This document shows positions 43,588 to 52,815 of a stretch of 64,000 bases of DNA, piece after piece (positions within the stretch are counted from its first letter, which is position 1; each line of letters begins with the position of its first letter). The position numbers and the translations under genes are program-made. The stretch spans positions 682,001 through 746,000 of the forward strand of contig NZ_JAKEDS010000002.1 in NCBI RefSeq assembly GCF_021462415.1, given 5' to 3'. Origin of the DNA: Rhodohalobacter sp. 614A. GTDB lineage: Bacteria; Bacteroidota; Rhodothermia; Balneolales; Balneolaceae. The notes under the pieces are model-generated. The model saw nothing but the letters and a program-made list of their open reading frames with translations, ran no database searches and was not told where the DNA came from.

Positions 43588-44406
43588 ATGATCGCACAAA
43601 AATCCCGTATTCAATCCCTGTTTGAAAATAAGTCTGACGATGAAAAAATCATGTCGCTCTTTATTTCTGCAGGTTATCCCGATTTAGAATCAACGGTTGA
43701 TTTGATTCTCGGATTTGAAAAAAACGGTGCTGATCTGATAGAGCTTGGGATGCCTTTTAGCGATCCGCTTGCAGATGGCCCTACCATCCAGTACGCCAGC
43801 AATATTGCAATAGAGAATGGAATAACGATGGATGGAATTTTTGTAATGGTTCGAGAGATCCGTAAATCATCCGAAATTCCATTGATCCTTATGGGATACA
43901 TCAACCCAATCATGAAATACGGCATTGATCGATTTTGTAAAGAAGCCGAAAGTAGTGGTGTAGATGGTTTGATTATTCCTGATGCACCGGTTGAGGAATC
44001 AACCATTATTTCTGAAAAAGCCGAGAATCATAATCTTGACCTTGTCTATCTGGTGGCTCCGAATTCATCGGATGAACGCATGAAAGTGGTTGATGAGCAC
44101 AGCAAAGGTTTTGTATACTGTGTGTCTGTTACCGGGGTAACAGGGGCCAGGGAAGGAGATGAGGTGGCAAAATCTGTTGAGAGATTTATCGACAGAGTCA
44201 AAACAAATGTTCGTAAAAATCCTAAGCTTGTGGGATTCGGAATCAAAAATTTTCAGGATGCTCAAATAATATCTAAAGAAGTGGATGGTTTTATAGTAGG
44301 AAGCGCCCTTATTGATGCCATCAGAAGTGAGTATCCCAAACAGGGATGGAAGAATCATGTTCTCTCCTTTGTTAAAGAATTAAAATATGGAAACAACCAA
44401 GCGTAA
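43588..44406 (+). CDS. trpA: Tryptophan synthase alpha chain
   Basis: This 272-residue TIM barrel has LFISAGYPDLESTV, IELGMPFSDPLADGP (catalytic Glu), and IPDAPVEES and GVTGAREGD loops. It cleaves indole-3-glycerol phosphate to indole for TrpB. It is detached from the trpE-to-trpB operon by about 12.8 kb and has its own upstream region with no Trp-rich leader, so it may escape the attenuator. The DUF4837 lipoprotein gene follows after 13 bp. Confidence 0.96.
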   Translation: MIAQKSRIQSLFENKSDDEKIMSLFISAGYPDLESTVDLILGFEKNGADLIELGMPFSDPLADGPTIQYASNIAIENGITMDGIFVMVREIRKSSEIPLILMGYINPIMKYGIDRFCKEAESSGVDGLIIPDAPVEESTIISEKAENHNLDLVYLVAPNSSDERMKVVDEHSKGFVYCVSVTGVTGAREGDEVAKSVERFIDRVKTNVRKNPKLVGFGIKNFQDAQIISKEVDGFIVGSALIDAIRSEYPKQGWKNHVLSFVKELKYGNNQA

Positions 44407-44419
44407 AGTATTCTGAGTT

Positions 44420-45529
44420 ATGATGAATAAATTTTTATTGGGTATTTCGGTTTTAGGAATTTTAATTTTTGTCGCCTGTGAAGGTGATTACAGGCCACAA
44501 TCGATTGGAAGTATTGACGATGTATACGTGGTGATGGATTCAACCGACTGGAATAGTAAAACCGCTCTTGCTATAGAAGAGACTTACGGTAAAGGGATTG
44601 AAACTCTTCCGGGTTATGAGCCGACCTATAACCTGATTTTCAGAGATTTTAATTCGAACGAAGAGCTGGAAACCATTCGTGATTTAAAAAATATTATTTT
44701 TGCGGCTCCCATTAATGGAGATAATAACGTTGCTGAATTAATACGTGCGCTTTTAAGTGATGACGTTGAAGAGAGGGTTAAAGCCGGAGAGAGTTTCGCC
44801 TTTCCTCTGGAAGACCGCTGGGTTCGCGATCAGTGGGTGATATTGTTAACATCTACTTCAGATTCTTCATTGGCCGAGAAAATTCGAAACTCCGAGCAAT
44901 CACTTGTCAATCATTTGATGGAGCGGGAATTTGAACGAAGGGAATACGAGATTTACCGGCGTGGTGAACAGTTGGCTTTAAACGATTCGCTCTGGACTGA
45001 ATATGGCTGGAAAGTACGCATGCAGCATGATTATATACAGACTGTTGATACAACAAATGTACTTGTTTTCAGACGGTCTCTGCCGGAAAACGATCGCTGG
45101 ATGATGGCATGGTGGAAGGATGACGTTGATGGGATCGGCTTCCTCAATAAAGAATGGATCAATGCCACACGAGATTCACTGCTTCAAAAATATGTACAGG
45201 GCACACGGGAAGGCTCATATGTAACCACAGAATACCGACAACCCAGAAACGTGATTACACAGCAAATGGAGCGCGATGATCACATCATTGGCTATGAAAC
45301 TCTGGGAACCTGGCGTATGACTAATGATTTTATGGGAGGGCCATTTGTGAACTTCACGTACTACGATCCTAAAACGGAACGATTATTTATGATTGAGTAC
45401 GGACAATTTGCTCCCAGCGTTGCTAAACGTCGATTTGTGCGCCAATTTCGGACAATGGGTCGTACCTTTGAATCTGATTCAACCTGGACCAATGAGCCGG
45501 AACCTTTAACAAATTTGATGAGTGAGTAA
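44420..45529 (+). CDS. DUF4837 family lipoprotein
   Basis: This is a 369-residue protein with a lipoprotein signal ending at IFVAC (Cys20). The body matches the DUF4837 family, found mostly in Bacteroidota and relatives: GSIDDVYVVMDSTDW, LPGYEPTYNLIFRDF, NDRWMMAWWKDD, and a C-terminal FMGGPFVNFTYYDP. The function is not known. It follows trpA closely, so the two may be co-transcribed. Met2 (44423) is an equally good start. Confidence 0.82.
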   Translation: MMNKFLLGISVLGILIFVACEGDYRPQSIGSIDDVYVVMDSTDWNSKTALAIEETYGKGIETLPGYEPTYNLIFRDFNSNEELETIRDLKNIIFAAPINGDNNVAELIRALLSDDVEERVKAGESFAFPLEDRWVRDQWVILLTSTSDSSLAEKIRNSEQSLVNHLMEREFERREYEIYRRGEQLALNDSLWTEYGWKVRMQHDYIQTVDTTNVLVFRRSLPENDRWMMAWWKDDVDGIGFLNKEWINATRDSLLQKYVQGTREGSYVTTEYRQPRNVITQQMERDDHIIGYETLGTWRMTNDFMGGPFVNFTYYDPKTERLFMIEYGQFAPSVAKRRFVRQFRTMGRTFESDSTWTNEPEPLTNLMSE

Positions 45530-45680
45530 ACGAAAAAATCCTGACGAGTAACTTCTCGCAAGATTTCAAAAATATCGCAGTATTACTCTACAATTCCGGT
45601 TAAAAATTCAGATTAAGAATACCACTCACATCGGCTCATCAAAAATAAGATTGCGATAAACTATTGAATACAGTTCAAGG

Positions 45681-46370
45681 ATGAGTGAGAAGAATGTTCA
45701 AATTATCGCGTATCATGGCTGGGGATTTGATTCTTCCATCTGGGACGGACTGAAAAAAAAACTGGATCCACATGTTCACTTTGAATGTGCTGATCGCGGT
45801 TATTTTTCCCATCCAGATAAACCTTCCTGGAATGATGATTTAAAATCTGAACCTGAGAAATTCCTGTTTTTGCATTCGTATGGTTTGCATTGGTGCGACC
45901 GGAAAATTCTTGAAGAGGCTGATCATATCGTGTTAATCGGGAGTTATTTAAATTTTCATCCGGTGGAAAGAAAAGCGTACAAACGGTCCAAACTTGTTCT
46001 CAGAAGAATGCTGACTCAATTTGTAGATGATCCCACAACAGTTCTTCAGAAGTATTATGAAAACGCATTTTATCCGGATAAGGCTGGATTGAATGTTCCG
46101 GGTCACCTGAACCACGATCTGTTATTATCGGATTTAAGTGATTTAGATCAGGACAATCGCGAAAATGCGGTATTATTTGATATGAGGGATATTACCATTA
46201 TTCATGGAGCTGAAGATCAAATTGTGAACAATGAACTTGCGCGGGATATGTACAAAAAGCTACGCTTACGGAGCCAGTATTTTGAAATAAAAAAAGGCGG
46301 TCACGCCTTACAATTCACCCACAGTTCCAAAGTATTCGAAATATTAAACTCTCTCTTCAAGTTCAAATAA
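45681..46370 (+). CDS. bioH: Alpha/beta hydrolase, BioH-like pimeloyl-ACP ester hydrolase
   Basis: This is a 229-residue alpha/beta hydrolase. The oxyanion segment is AYHGWGFDSSIWD, the nucleophile is Ser66 in LFLHSYGLHW (an H-S-Y-G elbow), the acid is in HGAEDQIVNN and the catalytic His is in KKGGHALQF. The next gene, 29 bp on, is BioC-like, and BioC and BioH-type esterases act in sequence to make pimeloyl-ACP for biotin. The function is assigned mainly from that neighbour. No other biotin genes are here. Confidence 0.65.
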   Translation: MSEKNVQIIAYHGWGFDSSIWDGLKKKLDPHVHFECADRGYFSHPDKPSWNDDLKSEPEKFLFLHSYGLHWCDRKILEEADHIVLIGSYLNFHPVERKAYKRSKLVLRRMLTQFVDDPTTVLQKYYENAFYPDKAGLNVPGHLNHDLLLSDLSDLDQDNRENAVLFDMRDITIIHGAEDQIVNNELARDMYKKLRLRSQYFEIKKGGHALQFTHSSKVFEILNSLFKFK

Positions 46371-46399
46371 TCGATTCTTTAACAATTTGATTTAAAACT

Positions 46400-47197
46400 A
46401 TGGTCTCCTTTATGGATAAGAAACTTGAGATTAAAAACAATTTCTCCAGGTCAGTTTCTTATTACGATAAAAATGCCACTATTCAGAAGGATGTTGCCGA
46501 TCGGATGGCCAAGGCTCTTGAACCCTGGCAACAATCCATTCCCGATGGACCCATTCTGGAAATTGGATCCGGTACCGGATTTTTTACTAAGCATTTGATT
46601 CGCATGTATCCCGGTAGGAACATTGTTGTATCTGATTTATGTGATAAGATGGTTCAGTTTTGCAGGGAGAAATTCGGTCCATCAGATTCTGTTGAATTTA
46701 AAACCATAGATGCCGAGAGTGATGTCTTCGAGGAAAAAAAACATGCGTTGATTGCCGGGAGTTATGCGGCCCATTGGTTTAATCATCCTTCAAAAAGTCT
46801 CTCCAAACTTGCTTCATCACTAAAGCCCGGTGGATTGATGCTGATCTCATTTCCAGTCAAAGAATCGTTTTCGAATTGGAGGAAATATTGTCTCGATTTG
46901 GGAATACCGTTTACCGGAAATACGCTGCCGGATCTGGAGCAGGTTGTCATTGAACTATCCATGGGGCCTGCCCAGGTAGATTATTATGAAGATGATATGA
47001 TTGATTCGTTTAAGAATGTTTTTGATTTTTTCAGGCATCTGAAGAATACGGGTACCTCCACAAACCTGGCAGATAAACAACTGTCTGTTAAACAGTTGAA
47101 ATTATTGAATAACTATTGGCTTGAAAAAGAGCACGCTCGCATTAGAGTTCAATATCATACAGCTTTTATAGCAGTAAAAAGAGATTTAGAACCATAG
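46400..47197 (+). CDS. bioC: Malonyl-ACP O-methyltransferase (BioC-like)
   Basis: This is a 265-residue SAM-dependent methyltransferase. The BioC-like N-terminus is IKNNFSRSVSYYDKNATIQKDVADRMA, motif I is ILEIGSGTGFFTKHL, and IVVSDLCDKMVQFC and LIAGSYAAHWF follow. It methylates malonyl-ACP to start pimelate synthesis on the fatty acid machinery. It pairs with the BioH-like hydrolase just upstream. Met5 (46412) is an alternative start. Confidence 0.8.
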   Translation: MVSFMDKKLEIKNNFSRSVSYYDKNATIQKDVADRMAKALEPWQQSIPDGPILEIGSGTGFFTKHLIRMYPGRNIVVSDLCDKMVQFCREKFGPSDSVEFKTIDAESDVFEEKKHALIAGSYAAHWFNHPSKSLSKLASSLKPGGLMLISFPVKESFSNWRKYCLDLGIPFTGNTLPDLEQVVIELSMGPAQVDYYEDDMIDSFKNVFDFFRHLKNTGTSTNLADKQLSVKQLKLLNNYWLEKEHARIRVQYHTAFIAVKRDLEP

Positions 47198-47357
47198 CGT
47201 TCTGTTATATGATTTACTCATAGGTAAATTTGATATCGTCTCTTACTCCAGAAATGCTGAAAGACGATTAAGAATAGATATAACTTTCCCTTGGAGATTG
47301 GCTGAAATTTTTCTGAGTTCTCTTGGTCTCTTAATTAAGAAAGTATTGATTCGTTAA

Positions 47358-48308
47358 TTACAGATAATCCTGGAAAATTCTATCTAATTCCTTATCAATA
47401 CTTTCAACAATTACCGGGTTAAATTTTTGCCCGGTTAACGTTTCATAAAGTTCGGCATAGCGTTGGTAAATGCTCCACCGAAACGTATCGGGAAGATCGG
47501 GCAGGGTTTGGCCTTCTTTGCCCTGGAATCCTTTATCCATTAACCATTCCCGAAGAAATTCTTTAGAAAGCTGTTTTTGGGGCTGACCGGCTTCCAGTCT
47601 TTTTTTGTATCCTTCCTGGTAAAAATAACGGGATGAATCTGATGTGTGGACCTCATCAATTAAAGTAAGTTGCCCGTTATGAAGACCCATTTCGTATTTT
47701 GTATCTACAAGAATAAGTCCTTGGTCGGCAGCTATTTCTGTGCCTTTTTTAAAAAGTTTAAAAGCTTTTTCGCGAATCTCCTTCCAAAGCTCAGGTTCCA
47801 CAATTCCCCGGTTAAGAATCTCTTGTTCAGAAATGTCTTCATCATGTCCTTCGGTTGCTTTGGTGGCAGGAGTCAGTATCGGCTCCGGAAACCTTTCATG
47901 TTCCCGCAATCCGGGAGGAAGAGGTACCCCGCATAACTCTCGCTTGCCGGATTTATAAACTCTCCAGGCATGTCCGGTCAGGTAACCTCTGACAACCACC
48001 TCAACCGGAATGGGGTCACATTTTTTTGCAATCATCACATTGGGGTGAGGGACATCTACCACATGGGTGGGCATAATTTCTTCCACTTTAGAAAACCCAA
48101 AAGCAGACAACTGGTTTAGGATTTGCCCCTTAAATGGTATTGCCTGTTTCATGATGTGATCGAACGCGGATATTCGGTCAGAAACTACAATGCCTAGTTT
48201 ATCGCTGCCAAGCGGATACACATCCCGTACTTTTCCTCGGTATGGCTCGCCTGCTGTTGTTGCGTCTGTGGATACGATACAATTAATGAGTGCTTCCTGC
48301 TGGTTCAT
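47358..48308 (-). CDS. purC: Phosphoribosylaminoimidazole-succinocarboxamide synthase
   Basis: This is a 316-residue SAICAR synthase with GKVRDVYPLGSDKLGIVVSDRISAFD near the N-terminus, PVEVVVRGYLTGHAWRVYK and DTKYEMGL in the middle, and the EVHTSDSSRYF loop. It joins CAIR and aspartate in purine synthesis. It lies 15 bp after a LacI-family regulator gene on the same strand, and the two are probably co-transcribed. Confidence 0.96.
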   Translation of the reverse strand: MNQQEALINCIVSTDATTAGEPYRGKVRDVYPLGSDKLGIVVSDRISAFDHIMKQAIPFKGQILNQLSAFGFSKVEEIMPTHVVDVPHPNVMIAKKCDPIPVEVVVRGYLTGHAWRVYKSGKRELCGVPLPPGLREHERFPEPILTPATKATEGHDEDISEQEILNRGIVEPELWKEIREKAFKLFKKGTEIAADQGLILVDTKYEMGLHNGQLTLIDEVHTSDSSRYFYQEGYKKRLEAGQPQKQLSKEFLREWLMDKGFQGKEGQTLPDLPDTFRWSIYQRYAELYETLTGQKFNPVIVESIDKELDRIFQDYL

Positions 48309-48323
48309 AAAGAATTCTATAAA

Positions 48324-49364
48324 TCAGGCTTTTACATTCTTTGATGAGTTTCTTGGTACAAGAATAGGATCAAGCACGGTTTGTATTTTTTCTTTTGGAT
48401 CATGCCGGATAATCTCTGCAAGCCGGCGAGTAGCAGTTACACCAACCGAGTACATTTTTTGGTCGATAGTGGTAAGATCCAGATACTTGGTAAACTTGAT
48501 ATTATCGTATCCCATAATGGCGATATCTTCCGGGATTCTCATGCCAAGCTTGGTCAACGCGTGATAAGCGCCAATTGCCTGAGTATCGTTAGAGCAGAAA
48601 ATGGCATCGGGGAAATCTCCCATTTGATCATATTTGTAAATGGCTTCAAATCCGGCTTCTTCGGTATAGCCTGCATGTTTTGTGGTGTCGCCGGATACGA
48701 ACAATTTCTTTTCAATAGGCATTTTAAACTCTTTGAGTGCCTCAAGAAACCCTGCTTCCCGTTCCTGGGATGAACTTGTATTTTTGAATGGACGGATCAT
48801 TCCAAGGCGTTCAAATCCTTGTTTAATCAGGTGTTCTCCCGCCAAAAAACCACCCTTACGATTATTTAGCTCGAAATAATTATAATCGGGGTGAGAACTG
48901 CCAATCAAAACAATTGGAATTTCAGATGATTGAAGTTGATGATGTACCGTTTCCGTAATATCAATACTGATTGTAATAACGGCATCCGCTGTTCCTCGGT
49001 CAAAGAAATTCTCTACACCTTCTTTAGGATTCTTGGAGCCCGTATTATAAATAACAATATCCAGGTCCATATCCTGGATTTCATCTTTTACTCCTTTCAG
49101 AACCTCATTATAATAGGGAGTGGTAAAAGAAGGAACGGCAATTGCCAGCATCTGTGGCTCACGGCTTGCAAGTTTCCGTGCACTTACCTGTGGCCGGAAG
49201 TTCAGTTCCCGGATGGCATCATTGACTTTTTCCTTTGTTTTTTCAGAGACATTCGGAGAATTATTCAAAACTCTTGATACCGTAGATATTGCAACCCCGG
49301 CTCTTTGTGCAACCTGGTAGATGGTGATCTTTTTATTTTTTGATTTCATGTTTCCCCAATTCAT
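48324..49364 (-). CDS. LacI-family transcriptional regulator upstream of purC
   Basis: This is a 346-residue protein. The N-terminus carries TIYQVAQRAGVAISTVSRVLNNSPNVSEKTKEKV (helix-turn-helix plus hinge, residues 13-55), followed by a periplasmic-binding-like domain with AIAVPSFTTPYYNEVLKGVKD and AIFCSNDTQAIGAYHALTKLGM. It sits 15 bp before purC in the same direction. E. coli PurR is also a LacI-family protein, so a purine-responsive role is possible, but ligand and target are not shown by the sequence. Confidence 0.88.
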   Translation of the reverse strand: MNWGNMKSKNKKITIYQVAQRAGVAISTVSRVLNNSPNVSEKTKEKVNDAIRELNFRPQVSARKLASREPQMLAIAVPSFTTPYYNEVLKGVKDEIQDMDLDIVIYNTGSKNPKEGVENFFDRGTADAVITISIDITETVHHQLQSSEIPIVLIGSSHPDYNYFELNNRKGGFLAGEHLIKQGFERLGMIRPFKNTSSSQEREAGFLEALKEFKMPIEKKLFVSGDTTKHAGYTEEAGFEAIYKYDQMGDFPDAIFCSNDTQAIGAYHALTKLGMRIPEDIAIMGYDNIKFTKYLDLTTIDQKMYSVGVTATRRLAEIIRHDPKEKIQTVLDPILVPRNSSKNVKA

Positions 49365-49511
49365 TCAAGATAGAATACGCACTTATCGGAAAATGAGACG
49401 CATTTGATTCAAGTTTAAAATAAAAGAAAAAAATGATATTTAATGTAATTATTAATTCGAAGGAACTTTTCATGAGTTAGTTGGCATTACTAAGATAAAT
49501 CACTTGCGCTT

Positions 49512-50492
49512 ATGACTGATCTCATTAAAATTCCCTACTTGGTACTTCGGCCTATTTATGAGAAGACCAGCTTTCATAAAGCGGTTATTTCAGAAATAGA
49601 AGATACGAAATTGAGGTTTGCTTATTCACATTGCAGAAGTATTACCCGTAAACATGCTAAAACATTTTATATGGCTACGCGGTTTCTGCCGTATCACAAA
49701 CAGAGAAGTATCTTTGCAATTTACGGACTCTGCCGAACCTTGGATGATATTGTTGATGAAAGTCCGGCGATGATTTATCAAAATAAGAGAAGTAAAAAAC
49801 AGATCATAGACAGTCTGGAAAAATTTCGGGTACAACTTATTAGTGCCTATCGGGGAATGGAACAGAAAAACAGTGTATTGATTGCTTTTGCGGATGTTCT
49901 CAATCGATATCAAATTTCACTGGAATATCCACTTACGTTGTTGGATGGCGTAAAAATGGATCTTGTTAAAAACCGGTATAAGAATTTCGATGAGCTTTAC
50001 GAGTACAGCTACAAAGTGGCATCTGTTGTAGGATTAATGACGACCGAAGTTTTTGGTTATAAAAATTCACAGGCTGTAGATTATGCCATCGACCTTGGGA
50101 TTGCCATGCAGCTTACAAATATTCTTCGGGATGTGGGCGAAGATTTATCCAAAAACAGAATTTATCTGCCAAAAGAAGATTTAAATCAGTTTGGTTTGAC
50201 CGAGAAAGATCTGTTTCAGCGAGAATTATCAGCTAATTTTGTGGAGCTGATGAAATTCCAGATTGAGCGGGCCAGAGAGTATTATCATCGGGCGGACAAA
50301 GGCATACCCATGCTTGAAAAAGACAGCCGCTTGCCCGTTCTGCTTGCCAGGGAAAATTACAGCAGAATTCTGGATAAAATTGAAGAGAACCAATACCAGG
50401 TATTTAATCAACGAGCTTACCTCAATTCAACCGAAAAGTTCTCAATTCTTCCAAAAGTTATGCTTCAATTGCGCAGCGATTCAACAGCCTGA
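49512..50492 (+). CDS. crtB: Phytoene/squalene synthase family protein
   Basis: This is a 326-residue prenyl-diphosphate-condensing enzyme with both aspartate-rich motifs: LCRTLDDIVDESP (about residues 75-87) and MQLTNILRDVGEDL (about 198-211), plus RIYLPKEDL. It is the phytoene synthase type, joining two geranylgeranyl diphosphates in carotenoid synthesis, though squalene-like products cannot be ruled out. It stands alone; the desaturase-like gene is 28 kb away. It is followed by the esterase-fold gene. Confidence 0.85.
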   Translation: MTDLIKIPYLVLRPIYEKTSFHKAVISEIEDTKLRFAYSHCRSITRKHAKTFYMATRFLPYHKQRSIFAIYGLCRTLDDIVDESPAMIYQNKRSKKQIIDSLEKFRVQLISAYRGMEQKNSVLIAFADVLNRYQISLEYPLTLLDGVKMDLVKNRYKNFDELYEYSYKVASVVGLMTTEVFGYKNSQAVDYAIDLGIAMQLTNILRDVGEDLSKNRIYLPKEDLNQFGLTEKDLFQRELSANFVELMKFQIERAREYYHRADKGIPMLEKDSRLPVLLARENYSRILDKIEENQYQVFNQRAYLNSTEKFSILPKVMLQLRSDSTA

Positions 50493-50596
50493 AAGTTTTT
50501 AAAATTCTTTTTCTCAGGCATTTACAGTTCAGTTTTTTTTCTACTATCTTAAAATAAAGAGAGCGAGTTATTGCCCGAAATGAAACTGATGCCTGT

Positions 50597-51310
50597 ATGA
50601 TGAAGTCGTACAAATCCTGGAAAAGTCCAAGCCTGGGAAAAAAAATGGAGATGCTCATTTTTGGCAAAGAGGGCACGCCTGTCATTTTGTTTCCATCAGC
50701 ATATGGTTCTTATAATGAGTGGGAAAATTGTGGTGCATTCGATGTTCTCCATCAGCAAATAGAAGAGGGATATAACCAGTTTTTCTGCGTGGACGCTTTT
50801 GCAACAGAGAGTTTTGTTAATCCATCCATTCCTCCACTGGCACGAATCCAGAGATTTAATCAATACCAGGAATATATTATTGACGAGTTGTTGCCTTTTA
50901 TCGCTCGTGAAAACTCCAATCCATTTATTATGGTGGCCGGTGTTGGTATAGGCGCGTACTGCGCGCTTCTTATGGGATTAAAACACCCGAAAGAATTTCA
51001 TAAAGTGATTGGAATCAGTGGATATTATGATATATCCGTTCACATGGATAGAGAAATTGACGATAGTATTTATTTCAACAACCCGGTTCAGTTTATCCCA
51101 AACCTTCATGATGATAAGCTCCTGCGTGACATTAGCTCTGTTGAGATACGGTTGTTAAATTACAAGAACGATCCGACGAATGAGGCCACGAAGAGAATGA
51201 GCGAGATATTATGGTTAAAGTTCATAGAACATGAACATTTTGTTTGGGATGAAGAAACCACAAATCTATGGACGTTAGCTCCGTACATTTTAAAAGATAA
51301 CCTGTTCTAA
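50597..51310 (+). CDS. Esterase-fold alpha/beta hydrolase lacking the nucleophile serine
   Basis: This is a 237-residue protein of the esterase (EstD-like) fold. The nucleophile elbow, normally Gly-x-Ser-x-Gly, reads AGVGIGAYCA: residue 117 is Gly, not Ser. The surrounding HPKEFHKVIGISGYYDI is family-like, so the fold should be intact. It is therefore probably not a normal Ser esterase; it may bind rather than cleave, or use another residue. It lies 5 bp before accC and is likely co-transcribed. Confidence 0.7.
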   Translation: MMKSYKSWKSPSLGKKMEMLIFGKEGTPVILFPSAYGSYNEWENCGAFDVLHQQIEEGYNQFFCVDAFATESFVNPSIPPLARIQRFNQYQEYIIDELLPFIARENSNPFIMVAGVGIGAYCALLMGLKHPKEFHKVIGISGYYDISVHMDREIDDSIYFNNPVQFIPNLHDDKLLRDISSVEIRLLNYKNDPTNEATKRMSEILWLKFIEHEHFVWDEETTNLWTLAPYILKDNLF

Positions 51311-51315
51311 ATATT

Positions 51316-52815
51316 ATGGCTTCAATAAAGAAAGTTTTGATTGCAAATAGGGGAGAAATTGCAGTTCGGGTTATTCGTACCTGCAAAGAAAGAGGCATTA
51401 AAACGGTGAGTGTGTATTCTACTCCGGATAAAATGGCCCCTCATGTGTTGGCCGCTGATGAATCGTATCACATTGGTGAAGCTGCATCTGCTGAGAGCTA
51501 TTTAAGAATGGATAAATTGATTGAGGTTTGCAAGGAATCTGGTGCCGATGCTGTTCATCCCGGATATGGTTTTTTGAGTGAAAACGCCAAATTTGCAAAT
51601 CTTTGCGAAGAGAATGGAATCAATTTTATGGGCCCGACCGCTTATGCTATTGAAATGATGGGGGATAAGACCAAAGCCCGCGAATTAATGGCAAAGACGG
51701 ATGTACCGTTTCCGCCCGGAACTGAATCGGCTATGGATGACGTTGAGGCTGCAAAGAAAATTGCAAAAGAGATTGGTTACCCGGTTTTGATAAAAGCTGC
51801 TGCAGGCGGCGGTGGAAAAGGGATGCGAATTGTTCATGACGAAAAGAACTTTGAAAATAGTGTAAAGGCTGCGCGGTCTGAAGCCAGAAGCGCATTTGGA
51901 GACGACCGTGTTTTCGTGGAGAAATATCTTGAAGAACCGCGTCATATCGAGTTTCAGATTTTTGCGGATAAACACGGAAATGTCGTTCACTTGTTTGAGC
52001 GCGAATGTTCAGTACAACGTCGTCATCAAAAAGTAATTGAAGAAGCTCCTTCGGCCGTTCTAACGGATGAACTTCGTGAACGCATGGGGAAAGCAGCCTG
52101 TACGGTTGCAAAAAGCTGTAATTATGTTGGTGCGGGAACCGTAGAATTTTTAGTTGATAAACATCTTCATTTCTACTTTCTGGAGATGAATACCCGTCTT
52201 CAGGTAGAACACCCGGTAACCGAATTAATAACCGGTCTTGATCTTGTCAGCCTTCAAATTGATGTGGCAGAAGGGAAGGAACTCCCTTTCAAACAAGATG
52301 ATATTAAGAAAAACGGGCATGCGATTGAGTGCAGGATTTATGCGGAAGATCCCGCCAATAATTTTTTGCCAAGTACAGGTACGCTCCACAGACATAGAAT
52401 TCCGGCCGGACCGGGTATTCGTGTAGATGCCGGAATTGAGGAGGGACAGGATGTTTCTATCCATTATGATCCAATGATTTCCAAACTTTGTGCATATGCC
52501 AAAGATCGTGAAAGAGCAATCGAACGGATGTTAAGAGCTTTGGATGAATATGAAATTTCCGGTGTTCGGACAACCATCCCGTTTTGTAGTTATACTCTGA
52601 ATCACGAGAAATTCAGAGAGGGAAAATACGACACACATTTTGTGCCGAATTATTTTACTCCTGAGAAAATCTCAGATTTCACTGACATAAAACTGGCTGC
52701 TATTGTATCTTCCGTTCTCAGGTTGAGAAATCAACAGCATAAGTCAAATTCAAAGCCTTCAGGTGATCTTGTTGAAGAGAGCATCTGGTGGAAAAACCGT
52801 AAAGCAACTCTGTGA
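51316..52815 (+). CDS. accC: Acetyl-CoA carboxylase, biotin carboxylase subunit
   Basis: This is a 499-residue protein with the biotin carboxylase domains: IANRGEIAVRVIRTCKERG (residues 8-26), the ATP-grasp loop LIKAAAGGGGKGMRIV, and EMNTRLQVEHPVTEL. It carboxylates biotin on AccB using bicarbonate and ATP for fatty acid synthesis; AccB is not adjacent. Its TGA overlaps the GTG of murQ. It could alternatively serve another acyl-CoA carboxylase, since its partner is not here. Confidence 0.93.
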   Translation: MASIKKVLIANRGEIAVRVIRTCKERGIKTVSVYSTPDKMAPHVLAADESYHIGEAASAESYLRMDKLIEVCKESGADAVHPGYGFLSENAKFANLCEENGINFMGPTAYAIEMMGDKTKARELMAKTDVPFPPGTESAMDDVEAAKKIAKEIGYPVLIKAAAGGGGKGMRIVHDEKNFENSVKAARSEARSAFGDDRVFVEKYLEEPRHIEFQIFADKHGNVVHLFERECSVQRRHQKVIEEAPSAVLTDELRERMGKAACTVAKSCNYVGAGTVEFLVDKHLHFYFLEMNTRLQVEHPVTELITGLDLVSLQIDVAEGKELPFKQDDIKKNGHAIECRIYAEDPANNFLPSTGTLHRHRIPAGPGIRVDAGIEEGQDVSIHYDPMISKLCAYAKDRERAIERMLRALDEYEISGVRTTIPFCSYTLNHEKFREGKYDTHFVPNYFTPEKISDFTDIKLAAIVSSVLRLRNQQHKSNSKPSGDLVEESIWWKNRKATL

